DNA of 64,000 bases from Klebsiella michiganensis (GCF_002925905.1 NZ_PRDB01000001.1:930001-994000), one strand, 5' to 3'. Positions 28,709 through 38,753 are shown, counted from the stretch's first letter. Program-made: numbers and translations. The notes: a model not told the origin generated them from the sequence alone.

Positions 28709-29392
28709 ATGAGTGAAAATAAAACGTTGGAATGTTCCTCCGACGAAACGACAAATGAGTGGAAAGTCGGGCCCGGAGCCTGGATTTCACTGATCGTCGT
28801 ATTGTTAGTTTTCTCCGGGTTGCTGTTTAAGGTTGAGGGCATGGCCTGGCTGGGGGCGTTTGACTTTACCACCCTCGGCGGCGCGTTCGGCACCATGAAA
28901 ACGCCGGAAACCAACACCTTTATCGGCAGCGGCGGCATCAGCGCCAAGGCCGGCTTCCTGTTTGCCCTGTCGCTGGTGCCGACGGTGATGCTGGCGCTGG
29001 GGCTGCTGGAGATATTTACCCACTACGGCGCGATCCGCGCGGCGCATAAGCTGCTGACCCCGCTGCTTCGCCCGCTGCTCGGGATCCCGGGTTATACCGG
29101 CCTGGCGCTGATTACCGACTTACAGAGTACCGATGCCGGGGCGGCGCTGACCAAAGAGCTGTATGACAGCGACAAAATAAATCGTAAGGATCTGGTTATT
29201 ATGGGCGCCTGGCAATATTCCGGCGCCGGTCTGATTAATAACTACTTCTCGATTGGCTCAGCGCTTTTCGCTTCGTTAACCATTCCTATCATTATTCCGC
29301 TGCTTTTAATGTTTGTGCTGAAGTTTGTCGGCGCGGCAATCACGCGTCTGGTTCTGAATACCGCTTATAAAAGGGATTTTGAAAATGAATAA
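28709..29392 (+). CDS. yjiH: YjiH-like nucleoside-recognition-domain membrane protein
   Basis: 227 aa from ATG 28709 (GAGGACAGGG upstream). Five or so hydrophobic segments; belongs to the 'gate' or nucleoside recognition domain family. It overlaps yjiG by 8 nt. The two proteins together resemble split spore-maturation-like (SpmA/SpmB) transporters. In E. coli yjiH-yjiG neighbour iadA, an isoaspartyl dipeptidase; here an M20 peptidase follows, supporting peptide or acyl-amino-acid transport. Confidence 0.85.
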   Translation: MSENKTLECSSDETTNEWKVGPGAWISLIVVLLVFSGLLFKVEGMAWLGAFDFTTLGGAFGTMKTPETNTFIGSGGISAKAGFLFALSLVPTVMLALGLLEIFTHYGAIRAAHKLLTPLLRPLLGIPGYTGLALITDLQSTDAGAALTKELYDSDKINRKDLVIMGAWQYSGAGLINNYFSIGSALFASLTIPIIIPLLLMFVLKFVGAAITRLVLNTAYKRDFENE

Positions 29393-29852
29393 TTCGGCAA
29401 AAGTCGGCAGTAACCCGTTCGATATTTTCGTTATCGGCGCGCGCAAAGGATTTAATATCGCCATCAACAATCTGATGCCGAATGTATTAATGGCCTACGT
29501 GATCGCTGAAATGCTGAATTTGCTCGGCGTGATGCAGATCATCGGCCACGTCTGCGCGCCGCTGATGGGCCTGTTTGGCCTGCCGGGTGAAGCTATTACC
29601 GTATTGCTGACCTCCTGGCTTTCCGCCTCTGCGGGAACCGGCGTGGCGGTGAGCCTTTTGAGCAAAGGCACCCTCAACGTGGCGGATATCACGATTCTCA
29701 TCCCGGCGATTTTCCTCATGGGTTCGCAGCTTCAGTACATGGGGCGCCTGCTCGGCGTGGCGGATGTCCCGAAAAAATATTGGCCGCTGCTGATGGCGGT
29801 GAGCATTATCAATGCCGTCATCGCCATGCTGGTCATGCGCGTGATTGCATAA
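29385..29852 (+). CDS. yjiG: YjiG-like membrane protein
   Basis: 155 aa from MNNSAKVGSNPFDIFV. A hydrophobic protein with a nucleoside-recognition/gate domain (GEAITVLLTSWLSASAGTGV). Translationally coupled to yjiH and followed 20 nt later by the M20 hydrolase. Likely the second half of a transporter. Confidence 0.85.
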   Translation: MNNSAKVGSNPFDIFVIGARKGFNIAINNLMPNVLMAYVIAEMLNLLGVMQIIGHVCAPLMGLFGLPGEAITVLLTSWLSASAGTGVAVSLLSKGTLNVADITILIPAIFLMGSQLQYMGRLLGVADVPKKYWPLLMAVSIINAVIAMLVMRVIA

Positions 29853-29872
29853 TAGAAGGCAAGGAGTAAGAC

Positions 29873-30976
29873 GTGTCGCGAACTTTAGAGCATTTCAATT
29901 ATCTGCATCAAATCCCTGAACTGGGCTTTGAGGAGCACAAAACGTCGGCATACATCGGCGATGCATTAGAAGCCGCGGGGTTTCAGGTTCAGCGCAACGT
30001 CGGCGGCACCACCGGCATTGTTGCACTGCTGGATAGCGGTAAGCCGGGGCCGGTCGTGGCGCTGCGGGCGGATATGGATGCGCTGGGCCATATCATCGAT
30101 GGCCGCTTAGAGGCTCGCCATACCTGTGGTCATGACGGGCACTCTTCGGTGGTGTTGACCGCCGCGGAAGAGATCCTCGCCGAAGGGCTGGTGAAGCGCG
30201 GGAAGCTGAAAATACTCTTTCAGCCCGCCGAAGAGCTGGGCACCGGGGCGATCGCGCTGACGGACGCGGGCGCGCTGGACGACGTGGAGATGCTGTTCGG
30301 CTTCCACCTCAGGCCGCTGGAGGAGTGTCCGAAGGGCAAGGCGGTGCCGGCGATGTACTACTCCGCCTCGGCGACGGTGATGGTCGATTTCCACGGCAAA
30401 GCCGCGCATGCCGCCCGGCCTCACCTGGGCGTTAACGCGCTGGATGCCGCGTCGCACGCGGTGCAGGCGGTAAACGGGATTCATCTGGCGCCTTCGCTGA
30501 CCTGGAGCGCTAAAGCGACGCGCTTTCTGTGCGATGCAGGGGTAACCAACTCGGTGCCGGCAAAAGCGCACGTGTGCTGGGATCTGCGCAGCGCGGAAAA
30601 TGACGGCATGGCAACGCTGAAAGAGCGGGTGGTGCGGGCGATAGAGAGCAGCGCGGCGGCTTACGGCGCCACCGTCGATATCCAGATCGTCAAGGAGATG
30701 CCCGCCGCGATTATCGACGAACAGGCTACGGCTATCGTCAGCCAGGCGATCCGGGAAACGTTTGGCGAAACCGGCTTAACGGCGGCGAAGAGTACGCCGG
30801 GCAGCGAGGACTTTTTCCACTACCTGCGCCTGCGTCCACAGGTGAAGGGCGGGTTCTGGGGGCTGGGCTGCGACCTGCTGCCGGGGCTGCATCATCCGGA
30901 GATGCGCTTCGACCGCGCCGCGCTGGCGGATGGCGTGCGGGTGTTTAAATCCTGCGTTCGCCAGCTGCTGGGCTGA
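29873..30976 (+). CDS. M20-family metallo-amidohydrolase
   Basis: 367 aa starting at GTG with AAGGAG upstream. The M20D (AbgA/hippurate hydrolase-like) metal motif is TCGHDGH (about residue 83), with FQPAEE, GKAAHAARP in the dimerisation domain, and GSEDFFHYL near the end. It should cleave an N-acyl amino acid or small peptide in the cytosol. With the upstream YjiHG pair it makes an uptake-hydrolysis operon. Substrate unknown; aminobenzoyl-glutamate or indole-amide hydrolases are related. Confidence 0.87.
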   Translation: MSRTLEHFNYLHQIPELGFEEHKTSAYIGDALEAAGFQVQRNVGGTTGIVALLDSGKPGPVVALRADMDALGHIIDGRLEARHTCGHDGHSSVVLTAAEEILAEGLVKRGKLKILFQPAEELGTGAIALTDAGALDDVEMLFGFHLRPLEECPKGKAVPAMYYSASATVMVDFHGKAAHAARPHLGVNALDAASHAVQAVNGIHLAPSLTWSAKATRFLCDAGVTNSVPAKAHVCWDLRSAENDGMATLKERVVRAIESSAAAYGATVDIQIVKEMPAAIIDEQATAIVSQAIRETFGETGLTAAKSTPGSEDFFHYLRLRPQVKGGFWGLGCDLLPGLHHPEMRFDRAALADGVRVFKSCVRQLLG

Positions 30977-31035
30977 GGGAACAAACCCGGATATTGTGCT
31001 CGCTGTACGCCGCCGGGCGATGATTCGCGCCCTGG

Positions 31036-31290
31036 TTACGCCTGCGGCGGAAACTGAGCCAGCAGCTGATAATCATCCCCGGCGACGCGAAACAGAGCTT
31101 CCGTTTGGCCGGGGAGAATCCACTTCTGTTCTTCGCCCGGCTCACAGCTCAGATAAATGCAAAGCCCGCAGCCGCCGCGCAGCTGGCGCGGAATGTCCTT
31201 CACCCGGAAGGACGCTCCCGCCGCCTGCAGGGCTTTGCGCATCCGCACTACCCCCACCGTTGAGTGAAATAAAAACAGATATTCCGTCAC
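31036..31290 (-). CDS. DUF3343 small cysteine protein
   Basis: 84 aa from GTG 31290, preceded by AGAGGAG and overlapping the yjiL stop (GTGA). Motif LRGGCGLCIYLSC holds three cysteines. DUF3343 (a putative Se/S-carrier-like family) recurs beside HgdC-type activators. Third gene of yjiM-yjiL-DUF3343. It may be a sulfur or redox carrier for the dehydratase-like pair; that is inference. Confidence 0.82.
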   Translation of the reverse strand: MTEYLFLFHSTVGVVRMRKALQAAGASFRVKDIPRQLRGGCGLCIYLSCEPGEEQKWILPGQTEALFRVAGDDYQLLAQFPPQA

Positions 31291-32054
31291 CGGCGGCTCC
31301 TCTGACGTAAGCCGATCAGCGCCGCGCCGATCGCCCCGGCAAACTGCGCGTCGGGATGCGTCTGCACCGCCATACCCACGTGCCACTCCAGCCTCCGCGC
31401 GAAGGCCGCGCAGTGGCTGACGCCGCCGGTAAACAGCAGCGGCCCCTGCGCCGACAGACGGCCAATAAAATTGGCGCTGCGTCGGGCCATGGCGTTGATC
31501 ACCCCGGCGAGGATCGCCTCCGGCGGCACCCCGGCCGAACGCAGGCTGATGACCTCGGATTCGGCGAATACCGTGCACATGCTGGTAATCGCATGGGGTT
31601 CAATACCGTCGGTGATGCTGTCGAGCTGCTCGACGCTGGCCCCCAGCGTACGCGAAATCACCTCCAGGAAGCGCCCGGTACCCGCCGCGCATTTATCGTT
31701 CATCAGGAAATCGGTGAGATTACCCGCTTCGTCCAGCTGGATAACCTTACTGTCCTGGCCGCCGATGTCGATGACCGTCCGGGTCTGCGGGGCCAGCAGG
31801 CGCGCGCCGAGCCCGTGGCACGAGATCTCAGTGACCTGCTTATCGGCGAAATCCACCAGCTGGCGACCGTAGCCGGTTAAGGTTAAAAAGGGGCGCTCGC
31901 TCAGGCCTGCGCGGAGCGTTTCCCACGCTTCAACGATGGCGTCGGCGGGGCGAAACGGCGTCGGGCAGAGAAAGCGGCGCTGAATCACGCCGTCTTCAAG
32001 CAGGATGCCTTTGGTGGCGGTCGATCCGGAATCAATCCCTACGGTAATGGTCAC
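31287..32054 (-). CDS. yjiL: YjiL: HgdC/BadF-type ATPase activator
   Basis: 255 aa ASKHA-fold ATPase (VGIDSGSTATKGILL; VIDIGGQDSKVI). The two cysteines that bind the dimer-interface [4Fe-4S] cluster are in NDKCAAGTG and SMCTVFAESEV. Such activators use ATP to drive low-potential electrons into HgdB-type partners. It starts 8 nt after yjiM and is coupled to DUF3343. Confidence 0.9.
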   Translation of the reverse strand: MTITVGIDSGSTATKGILLEDGVIQRRFLCPTPFRPADAIVEAWETLRAGLSERPFLTLTGYGRQLVDFADKQVTEISCHGLGARLLAPQTRTVIDIGGQDSKVIQLDEAGNLTDFLMNDKCAAGTGRFLEVISRTLGASVEQLDSITDGIEPHAITSMCTVFAESEVISLRSAGVPPEAILAGVINAMARRSANFIGRLSAQGPLLFTGGVSHCAAFARRLEWHVGMAVQTHPDAQFAGAIGAALIGLRQRSRR

Positions 32055-32062
32055 GCGCGCTC

Positions 32063-33214
32063 CTAAAGCATCTCGATAAAGGCCGCCACGCGGGTGCTGA
32101 GCTGGCCGATATCCGCCGTCGAATAGTCGGTCTCAATGGCGATATAGGGGATGTCGTGCTGCTGGCGCACGTGGCGTTTTATCGCCAGCGATTCCACTGC
32201 GTAGGTGTGGCAGGCCTGCAAAATGACATCCACCACGCCGTCCGCCTGATATTCATCCACCATCTGGCTGAGCAGGGACAGGCGCTGGTCGTTCGGCGAA
32301 ATACAGGAGCAGCCGATGGCGAGATATTTCTCGGTCAGGGCGTCGTAAACGTCACCCGTCTCCTCCACGCAGCGCTCGGTGGCTTTCGCGCCGGTGCAGT
32401 TTTCAAAACCGACCACCCAGCCGCCGTTGTCCTCAATGGCTTTCACCACTTTTTCCGCCGCGCCGCCGATCGGGCAGCCGGTGATCAGAATACGCGGCCG
32501 CGCCTCCAGCCGTTTGCCCTCTTGCCACTGCAGGCGTACCCGATCGGCCATGTCGTTGAGCTCATCGATCAGCGCCGCTTTATCGAAGCGGAAGGTCGCG
32601 CCGTAAACCACTTTTAAGATATCGCTGCCGCTGAGCGCGGGCGGGTTGAGCTGCCCGACGCGATAAAAGTTCGCCAGCGCCCGCCGTTCGCGGTTCTTGA
32701 GGATAATCGCCTCGCGTAGGGCGGCTTCGGTAATCGGCGTACCAAAGCGATCTTCCACCACCTTCTGCAGGCGCAAAATTTCCGCTTTCCACAACGCTCG
32801 CGAGGCATCATCGCTGGCGCTGTTCGGCAGCTGCATCACGTGCACGGCTTTGAATTCGGCCATGTATTCGTACATTTTCTTTTTGCCATCGCAGGTGGTT
32901 TCGCCCACCACGAGGTCGGAAAAGTAGAAGTAGGGGCATTTGTCGGTCTTGCCAAAACCGTAGCTGCTTTTTATCAGCGGACAGAGGTTGCGCGGCAGAT
33001 CCTTTTCCGCCTCTTCAATCGTCTCGTCGGAGGTGGAGCACAGCGACACCACCACCGCGCCGGCGGCCAGCGGAATTTCCTGCGGCATAAAGGTGCAGTA
33101 GGTGCCAACCAGCGGTATGTTTTGCTCTTTAAGCTCCATGACCGTGAGGAAACCCTGCTGGCGGGCTGCGGAGAAGTGGTCAAAAATGGCGGGTAGATCG
33201 GTGATAAGCGACAT
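32063..33214 (-). CDS. yjiM: YjiM: 2-hydroxyacyl-CoA dehydratase D-subunit-like iron-sulfur protein
   Basis: 383 aa of the HgdB/FldC family. Cluster cysteines are visible in VGTYCTFMPQE, NLCPLIKSSYGFG and LQACHTYAVES, plus ITGCPIGGAAEKV and GCSCISPNDQR. There is no separate alpha (HgdA) subunit gene, so it may be closer to single-subunit double-cubane-cluster proteins, which reduce small molecules with an HgdC-type activator. It lies directly upstream of yjiL. Substrate unknown. Confidence 0.87.
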   Translation of the reverse strand: MSLITDLPAIFDHFSAARQQGFLTVMELKEQNIPLVGTYCTFMPQEIPLAAGAVVVSLCSTSDETIEEAEKDLPRNLCPLIKSSYGFGKTDKCPYFYFSDLVVGETTCDGKKKMYEYMAEFKAVHVMQLPNSASDDASRALWKAEILRLQKVVEDRFGTPITEAALREAIILKNRERRALANFYRVGQLNPPALSGSDILKVVYGATFRFDKAALIDELNDMADRVRLQWQEGKRLEARPRILITGCPIGGAAEKVVKAIEDNGGWVVGFENCTGAKATERCVEETGDVYDALTEKYLAIGCSCISPNDQRLSLLSQMVDEYQADGVVDVILQACHTYAVESLAIKRHVRQQHDIPYIAIETDYSTADIGQLSTRVAAFIEML

Positions 33215-33296
33215 GGTTTTCCTTCCCCGTACACGGGAGATGATGAAAGAGGTCGCATTATAACCCTGTTTAATGTGGGTATTTATTGATCTTCCG

Positions 33297-33536
33297 CTAG
33301 TAGACTTTTTTCAGATCCATCTCTTCCTGAATCCGATCGCCCCACGCAAGGTGGGTGGCGATGGCCGCATCAATCCCGGCGTTATAAAACATTGGACCCA
33401 GCTCTTTCGCAATAAAGTCGACAAAGAATTCCGCGTCAAATTGCTCCAGTTCCAGCTCAAAATTCTCTTCGCAGTATTTAGACAGCTTCTCGCGCAGCAG
33501 ATCGCGTTGCGGCGGGCTGAGATCGATATCGCTCAT
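33297..33536 (-). CDS. DUF2164 protein
   Basis: 79-aa acidic protein, LSPPQRDLLREKLSKYCEE followed by FDAEFFVDFIAKELGPMFYN, matching DUF2164. It lies ~80 bp upstream of yjiM on the same strand. No function is established. Confidence 0.75.
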   Translation of the reverse strand: MSDIDLSPPQRDLLREKLSKYCEENFELELEQFDAEFFVDFIAKELGPMFYNAGIDAAIATHLAWGDRIQEEMDLKKVY

Positions 33537-33669
33537 GGCGTTCCTTAATCAATATTGTTACGGTGGATCGGGGCTGCTGATTATATCCGATTGCGGAGAG
33601 TCAGTTGCGATATGGCGTGATGTTTTTGGCCGCAATAAAGGATATTGATGACCTCGCTCGGCGGAGAAT

Positions 33670-33685
33670 TGTGACTGAGATCACA
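33670..33685. promoter_or_regulatory. Consensus CRP box upstream of ybdN
   Basis: TGTGA-CTGAGA-TCACA, a perfect two-half CRP site about 225 bp upstream of the ybdN start, in a 374-bp AT-rich gap (33537-33910). It could serve either ybdN or the divergent DUF2164 gene. Confidence 0.7.
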
Positions 33686-33910
33686 GTACTCCCGAGAAAA
33701 CGAAGATAATAGGAGTTATTCTCGTAACTTTATGAATTTAAATGAGATAACATGATTTTTATGGTGTGAATAACATTTAGTCGCGCTCGCCTTTTTTCAG
33801 CATGTTCGGTATCTGGATGAATAATCTATGAACCTGATTTCAGGTTATCTGGCTTACGGAATTTTTCTATAAGTACATTCTGACGGCGATTCATTTATCA
33901 GGGGTGAAGG

Positions 33911-35122
33911 ATGAAACGCGTAAAACTGAATATGAATGTTTTTGACGCTGCTCTGATGCGCCTGGATTGGGTATTTGATACTTTCGAGCAGGTCTGTTTA
34001 TCTTTTTCGGGTGGTAAAGACTCGACGGTATTATTTCATCTGGCGGCAGCCGTTGCGCGTAAAAAAGGGAAAAAGTTTGCGGTATTGTTCGTGGACTGGG
34101 AAGCGCAATATTTATTAACCATCCAGCACGTACAAAATATGAAAGAGCGCTATCAGGACGTGGTAAGCCGCTTTTACTGGGTGGCGCTGCCGATGACCAC
34201 GGTGAGCGGCGTATCGCAGCATGAGCCGGAATGGGTCGCCTGGCGGGCCGGGGAAGAATGGGTGAGGCAACCGCCGGATGACGCCATCACCGATGCCGGT
34301 TTTTTCCCTTTTTATCAGCCGGAAATGACCTTTGAAGCGTTTATACCGGCCTTTTCCCACTGGCTGGCTGCGGGGCGCAGTCTCGCTTCGCTGATCGGCA
34401 TCCGCACCGACGAGTCGCTGCATCGCTATATGGCGCTCACCTCGCCGACCAAACTGCGCTTTGAGGAAGATAAACCCTGGACCACCGCCTCGCCGGAAGG
34501 GTTCAGCTATACCTGCTATCCCCTCTATGACTGGCGGACCCGCGACATCTGGATCTTTAATCATAAGTCGCGCCTCCCCTACAATCCGCTCTATGACCTG
34601 ATGCACCGCGCCGGCGTACCGCTGAAAAATATGCGCGTCTGCGAGCCCTTCGGCCCCGAGCAGCGGCGCGGGCTGTGGCTCTATCACATTCTCGAGCCGG
34701 AGACCTGGGAGCGGATGTGCCGTCGGGTATGCGGCGCGCACAGCGGCGCGATTTACGCCAACGCCAGCGGCGACTACTTTGCGCTGAAGACCAAAATCCG
34801 CAAACCGGTGCATTTTAGCTGGCGCGAGTATGCGCTCTTTCTGCTCGACAGCATGCCGGCAAAAACCGCCGAGCATTACCGTAATAAAATCGCTATTTAT
34901 CTGCACTGGTACCAGACCCGCGGTTTCCCTGTCGATATTCCCGACGAGCAGGAAAAAGATCTCGGCTATCGCGATGTTCCCTCATGGCGCCGCATCTGCA
35001 AGACGCTGCTGAAAAACGATTTCTGGTGCCGGATGCTGTCGTTCAGCCCGACGCAGCCAAAGCACTATGAGCGCTACTGTCGGCTGGTGAGTAACAAACG
35101 TAAAGAGTGGAGGACGCTTTGA
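33911..35122 (+). CDS. ybdN: YbdN/IbrA-like PAPS-reductase-family protein
   Basis: 403 aa. The N-terminal PP-loop ATP-pyrophosphatase motif is SFSGGKDSTVLFHL (residues 31-44), as in PAPS reductase and DndC. The C-terminal half corresponds to the DUF3440 region. It resembles E. coli YbdN and IbrA, which with IbrB activates immunoglobulin-binding protein genes in E. coli ECOR-9. The biochemical reaction is unknown. Its stop overlaps the ybdM start (TGATG). In E. coli K-12 this pair lies elsewhere, so it is transplanted here. Confidence 0.87.
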   Translation: MKRVKLNMNVFDAALMRLDWVFDTFEQVCLSFSGGKDSTVLFHLAAAVARKKGKKFAVLFVDWEAQYLLTIQHVQNMKERYQDVVSRFYWVALPMTTVSGVSQHEPEWVAWRAGEEWVRQPPDDAITDAGFFPFYQPEMTFEAFIPAFSHWLAAGRSLASLIGIRTDESLHRYMALTSPTKLRFEEDKPWTTASPEGFSYTCYPLYDWRTRDIWIFNHKSRLPYNPLYDLMHRAGVPLKNMRVCEPFGPEQRRGLWLYHILEPETWERMCRRVCGAHSGAIYANASGDYFALKTKIRKPVHFSWREYALFLLDSMPAKTAEHYRNKIAIYLHWYQTRGFPVDIPDEQEKDLGYRDVPSWRRICKTLLKNDFWCRMLSFSPTQPKHYERYCRLVSNKRKEWRTL

Positions 35123-35748
35123 TGTCGCCGGATGTGGCTAAGACAGTGATTGAATATCTCGAGTCGTTTGATGATGTTGACCTGAAAATCAAAGCGATTA
35201 ACGAGCTGAAGAGCCTGATCCACCAGCACAGTCCCTTCTGCCGCGAGCCGGTGGACTGCGTGCTGTGGGTCGAGGCCAAAACGGTTGAGGCGAATGACTA
35301 CAACCCCAACGTGATGGCGACGGTGGAAAAAAAACTGCTGGAACGCTCTATCGAACTGGATGGTTTTACCCAACCGGTAGTGGTGGCTCGCCAGCAGCGA
35401 CGGCACCTGGTCGTGGACGGTTTTCATCGCCATCTGATTGGTAAGAGTCGCCCGGAGCTGAACCGGCGCCTGCATGGTTATCTTCCGGTGACGCTCATCA
35501 ATGCCGAACGCGAAGGGCAGAAAGAGCGCATCGCCGCCACCATTCGCCATAATCGCGCCAGGGGCAAACATCAGATCGCGGCGATGTCCGACATCGTCCG
35601 CGATTTACATCGCCAGGGCTGGGACGATCGGCGCATCGGCGAAGAGCTCGGTATGGATGCGGACGAGGTGCTGCGCCTGAAACAGATCAGCGGCCTGACG
35701 GAGCTGTTCGCCGACGAGAGCTTTAGTGAAGCCTGGACCGTGGAGTAG
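35122..35748 (+). CDS. ybdM: YbdM/IbrB-like ParB-domain protein
   Basis: 208 aa from ATG 35122 with GGAGG upstream. A ParB/sulfiredoxin-like domain is centred on TQPVVVARQQRRHLVVDGFH and NRRLHGYLPV, followed by helix-turn-helix-like HRQGWDDRRIGEELGMDADEV. Coupled to ybdN, as in ibrAB. ParB-like domains of this type can hydrolyse nucleotides or bind DNA, so a DNA-related function with the PP-loop partner is plausible. Confidence 0.87.
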   Translation: MSPDVAKTVIEYLESFDDVDLKIKAINELKSLIHQHSPFCREPVDCVLWVEAKTVEANDYNPNVMATVEKKLLERSIELDGFTQPVVVARQQRRHLVVDGFHRHLIGKSRPELNRRLHGYLPVTLINAEREGQKERIAATIRHNRARGKHQIAAMSDIVRDLHRQGWDDRRIGEELGMDADEVLRLKQISGLTELFADESFSEAWTVE

Positions 35749-35758
35749 CCAATGTGGG

Positions 35759-37000
35759 CTACTCCTGCGCCAGCTCGGCTTCCGGCTGCTGGCGTATCCG
35801 GCTTAATAAACCCGCCAGACAGCACGCGGCCGCAATCCCCGCCGCCACCCCCAGCAGATGAAAAGGCAGCCTGCCGCCGTTAAACCACAGCCAGCGCGCC
35901 GCTTCGATAGAGAGCGCGCTGACGCTGAGGATCACGATATTCAGCGAAGCGGAAACGGTGCCCTTTGGCAGATCGTTTGAAAACAGGGTAAAGCGGAACA
36001 GGGTCGGGAAGATCAGCCCAATGCCGAAGGCGTAGAAGCAGGTGCCGATCACCGACCACAGCCAGACGTGCGGCCACAGCAGGTTGCCGAGGATCAGGAT
36101 CGCCAGCCCGGTCATCTGGATGGGCACCGCGCGCCAGATAAAGCGCGGACGCGTCGGGTCTTTTACCCAGCGCGCCACCGACAGGTTGGCAATAATCACC
36201 GCGCTGAAGACCGGCACCTGGGTCCAGGCGAACTCGGCGGTGGTCAGCCCGCCGTCGTCAATCAGGATAACCGGCGAGACCGCAACCCAGCTCATCAGTG
36301 GAATATAGCTGAGCGAGAGCGTGGCGGCGCCGAACAGAAAAACGCGGTTGCGGAAAACATCGCGGAAATCGCGCAGCACGCCGCTGGCGCTGAAGGGGAC
36401 GTCGCCGCGCCGGACGGTCTCCGGCATATTCAGCAGTAGCCCCAGCCAGGCGATAAACCCCATGACGGCAATAATCCCGAACAGCACTTTCCAGTGCACG
36501 AAGTGCATCAGCGCCGCGCCGGAGAGCGGGCCAATTATTGGCGCGATCAGCACGATCGAGGTAATAATCGCCATCAGCTTAATGGCTTTTGTCTGGCCGA
36601 ACGCCTCCTGCACGGTGACGTAGCCAACCGTAGCGATAAAACAGATGCTGGTGCCCTGAACAAAGCGCGCGGCGAGGAACTGCTCCATTGAGGTGGTGAA
36701 CAGGGTCGCGAAGCAGGCCAGGGTAAAGATCAGCGCGCCGGTGAGCAGCACCGGACGGCGGCCGATACGATCGGAGAGCGGCCCGAGCAGCCACTGTAGC
36801 GCCATGCCGCCGGCCATATACAGGCTGACCGAGGCGGGAGCCAGCGCCACGTCGGCGTCAAAGTCGCGCACCACGTGAATAATCCCCGGCTGGATAAGAT
36901 CGGTGGTCAGATAGGCGGCAAAGTCATACAGGATCAGCGCCGCCGGGAAGAACAGCGTGGCGGAATGGCGGGCGAAAAAACGGGTCATCCATTGCAACAT
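35759..37000 (-). CDS. mdtM: MdtM-like MFS multidrug/H+ antiporter
   Basis: 413 aa, 12 transmembrane segments, DHA1 family. Closely resembles E. coli MdtM (YjiO, 410 aa): [20 protein letters not shown] near the start, motif [16 protein letters not shown] and [18 protein letters not shown]. It exports a broad set of cationic drugs and bile salts and contributes to alkaline pH tolerance in E. coli. The start at 37000 has AAGGAG. It lies next to yjiN as in E. coli. Confidence 0.92.
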   Translation of the reverse strand: MLQWMTRFFARHSATLFFPAALILYDFAAYLTTDLIQPGIIHVVRDFDADVALAPASVSLYMAGGMALQWLLGPLSDRIGRRPVLLTGALIFTLACFATLFTTSMEQFLAARFVQGTSICFIATVGYVTVQEAFGQTKAIKLMAIITSIVLIAPIIGPLSGAALMHFVHWKVLFGIIAVMGFIAWLGLLLNMPETVRRGDVPFSASGVLRDFRDVFRNRVFLFGAATLSLSYIPLMSWVAVSPVILIDDGGLTTAEFAWTQVPVFSAVIIANLSVARWVKDPTRPRFIWRAVPIQMTGLAILILGNLLWPHVWLWSVIGTCFYAFGIGLIFPTLFRFTLFSNDLPKGTVSASLNIVILSVSALSIEAARWLWFNGGRLPFHLLGVAAGIAAACCLAGLLSRIRQQPEAELAQE

Positions 37001-37163
37001 CGGTGGGCTCCTTGTTGAGTCTCTACGCCATAAATAGCCGTTTATGCGCGCACTATTTCAGCACTTCACACTGCAATAAATTTAGGGTCAACCTAAATAT
37101 CCATGTGTTTTTAATGGTTAATATGTATTCATATAAGAAATACATTAAAAACAAAAAGTTGAA

Positions 37164-38453
37164 TTAAATATGTAAATGCAGCAGCGAAGGAATTTGTGAA
37201 AACAGCCACAGCAGCAGACCGATAGTGCCGCCAACCAGCGTGCCGTTGATGCGGATAAACTGCAGATCCTTACCAATGTTCAGCTCGATTTGTCGCGACA
37301 TATCGCGGGAGTCCCAGCTTTTGACCGTATCGCTGATATGGCGCGTCAGGAAGGCGGCAAACTCCGGGGCCACCCGGTGCGCCGCCTGCTCAAGATGTTC
37401 GTTCAGGGATTCGCGCAGCGCCTCATCGTGGAGCAGCGTTTCGCCAAACCACTGACCGGCTTCGGCAATGCGCTGCTTAATGCGTGAATCGTCGCTATTA
37501 ACATCGTTTTTAACCCAGCCGCGCAGATCGGCCCATACCTCGCCCAGATAGCGGTTAAAGGTCTCATCGTTTTTCAGATACGCTTTGATATTGTCCGCTT
37601 TTTCCGCCATCAGCGGATCGGACTTCAGGTTGTCGATCAGCTTCAGCGCCGCGCGATCGAAGGCATGGCGGATCTGATGGGCGCGATCCTGACTCACTTC
37701 GTCGAGCAGCGTGTTAACCGCATCGGTAACCATTTCAGCGCTGTGCTCACCGAGCCATTCGGTAGGCAGCAGCCTGGCTTTAAGCGGATGCTCGGTCTCC
37801 AGCCAGTGCACGATACCGCGGGCAATAAACGCCCGCGAGCTGTCGCGCTGGAGCAGGGCGATCAGCTGGCTAATCAGCGAATCCAGCAGCTTCTGGTGGC
37901 GGTTATCGCGCGTCAGCCCTTCCAGCATCATAGCGCTGGTTTGGGTTAAATCGACCTTATCAATCGCTTTATGTACCGCCCGACGCAGCAGGCGCTGAAT
38001 GCGCGCGTCGTCGGTTAGCTCCAGGAAGCCGCTCATCACCTGCAGCAGATGCTGGCCGACCCGACGCGCGTTTTCCGGCTGGCTGAACCAGTTACCGAGC
38101 ATCAGCGCCGGTTCATAGCGCCGGATCAGCGCGACCAGAGAGGGCGTATCGAGAAATTTTTCCTGCACGAAATAGCCGAGATTATCGGCAATCCGGTCCT
38201 TATTACGCGGAATAATCGCCGTATGCCGCGCAACGAACGGCAGCGGAATACGGCGAAACAGCGCCACGACCGCAAACCAGTCCGCCAGCGCGCCGACCAT
38301 CGCCGCTTCGGAAATAGCCTTCAGCGCACCGACCCATGGCGTCGGCGGCAGCACGAGGGTAGTGATAAAAATAGCGGCTGCAATCAGCAGCAGCGAGAGC
38401 GCCAGCAGCTTGGCGCGTTTCAGTTCAACGAGTTTTTCCATAAGCTTAAGCAT
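37164..38453 (-). CDS. yjiN: YjiN, DUF445 inner-membrane protein
   Basis: 429 aa. Two N-terminal transmembrane helices (about 15-60), a long helical soluble region, and one C-terminal membrane helix ([18 protein letters not shown]). DUF445 family; size and neighbourhood match E. coli YjiN (426 aa). Function not established. The ribosome-binding site is weak (AGG); an ATG four codons downstream is possible. Confidence 0.88.
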   Translation of the reverse strand: MLKLMEKLVELKRAKLLALSLLLIAAAIFITTLVLPPTPWVGALKAISEAAMVGALADWFAVVALFRRIPLPFVARHTAIIPRNKDRIADNLGYFVQEKFLDTPSLVALIRRYEPALMLGNWFSQPENARRVGQHLLQVMSGFLELTDDARIQRLLRRAVHKAIDKVDLTQTSAMMLEGLTRDNRHQKLLDSLISQLIALLQRDSSRAFIARGIVHWLETEHPLKARLLPTEWLGEHSAEMVTDAVNTLLDEVSQDRAHQIRHAFDRAALKLIDNLKSDPLMAEKADNIKAYLKNDETFNRYLGEVWADLRGWVKNDVNSDDSRIKQRIAEAGQWFGETLLHDEALRESLNEHLEQAAHRVAPEFAAFLTRHISDTVKSWDSRDMSRQIELNIGKDLQFIRINGTLVGGTIGLLLWLFSQIPSLLHLHI

Positions 38454-38646
38454 ATAGCCTGACGGCTAATGCGTAAAATCTTGGCCATTTGACGCCCTGG
38501 TCATTCGGATTCCTCTTTTTCCGACGAGAGAGACGATGAGGGTTAATTTAATTTACGTAGCTTAAATTCTATTTTTAAATAATTAAACTTAAATACATTC
38601 ATAATATATATTCCACATGAGTTTTTTCTTAAGTTAGTTATTAATA

Positions 38647-38662
38647 AGTGATCTTAATCACA
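38647..38662 (+). promoter_or_regulatory. CRP-like site upstream of the lectin gene
   Basis: AGTGA-TCTTAA-TCACA, one mismatch from the CRP core, about 92 bp before the lectin ATG. The 38454-38753 gap is otherwise very AT-rich. Confidence 0.55.
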
Positions 38663-38753
38663 TTATATTCAAGGTTAAATAAGGCATTGTTTATTTCAGA
38701 GGAAACGTTAATCAATTTCTCTTGCTACTGGTCTTTTATAAAAGGAGTTTTTC

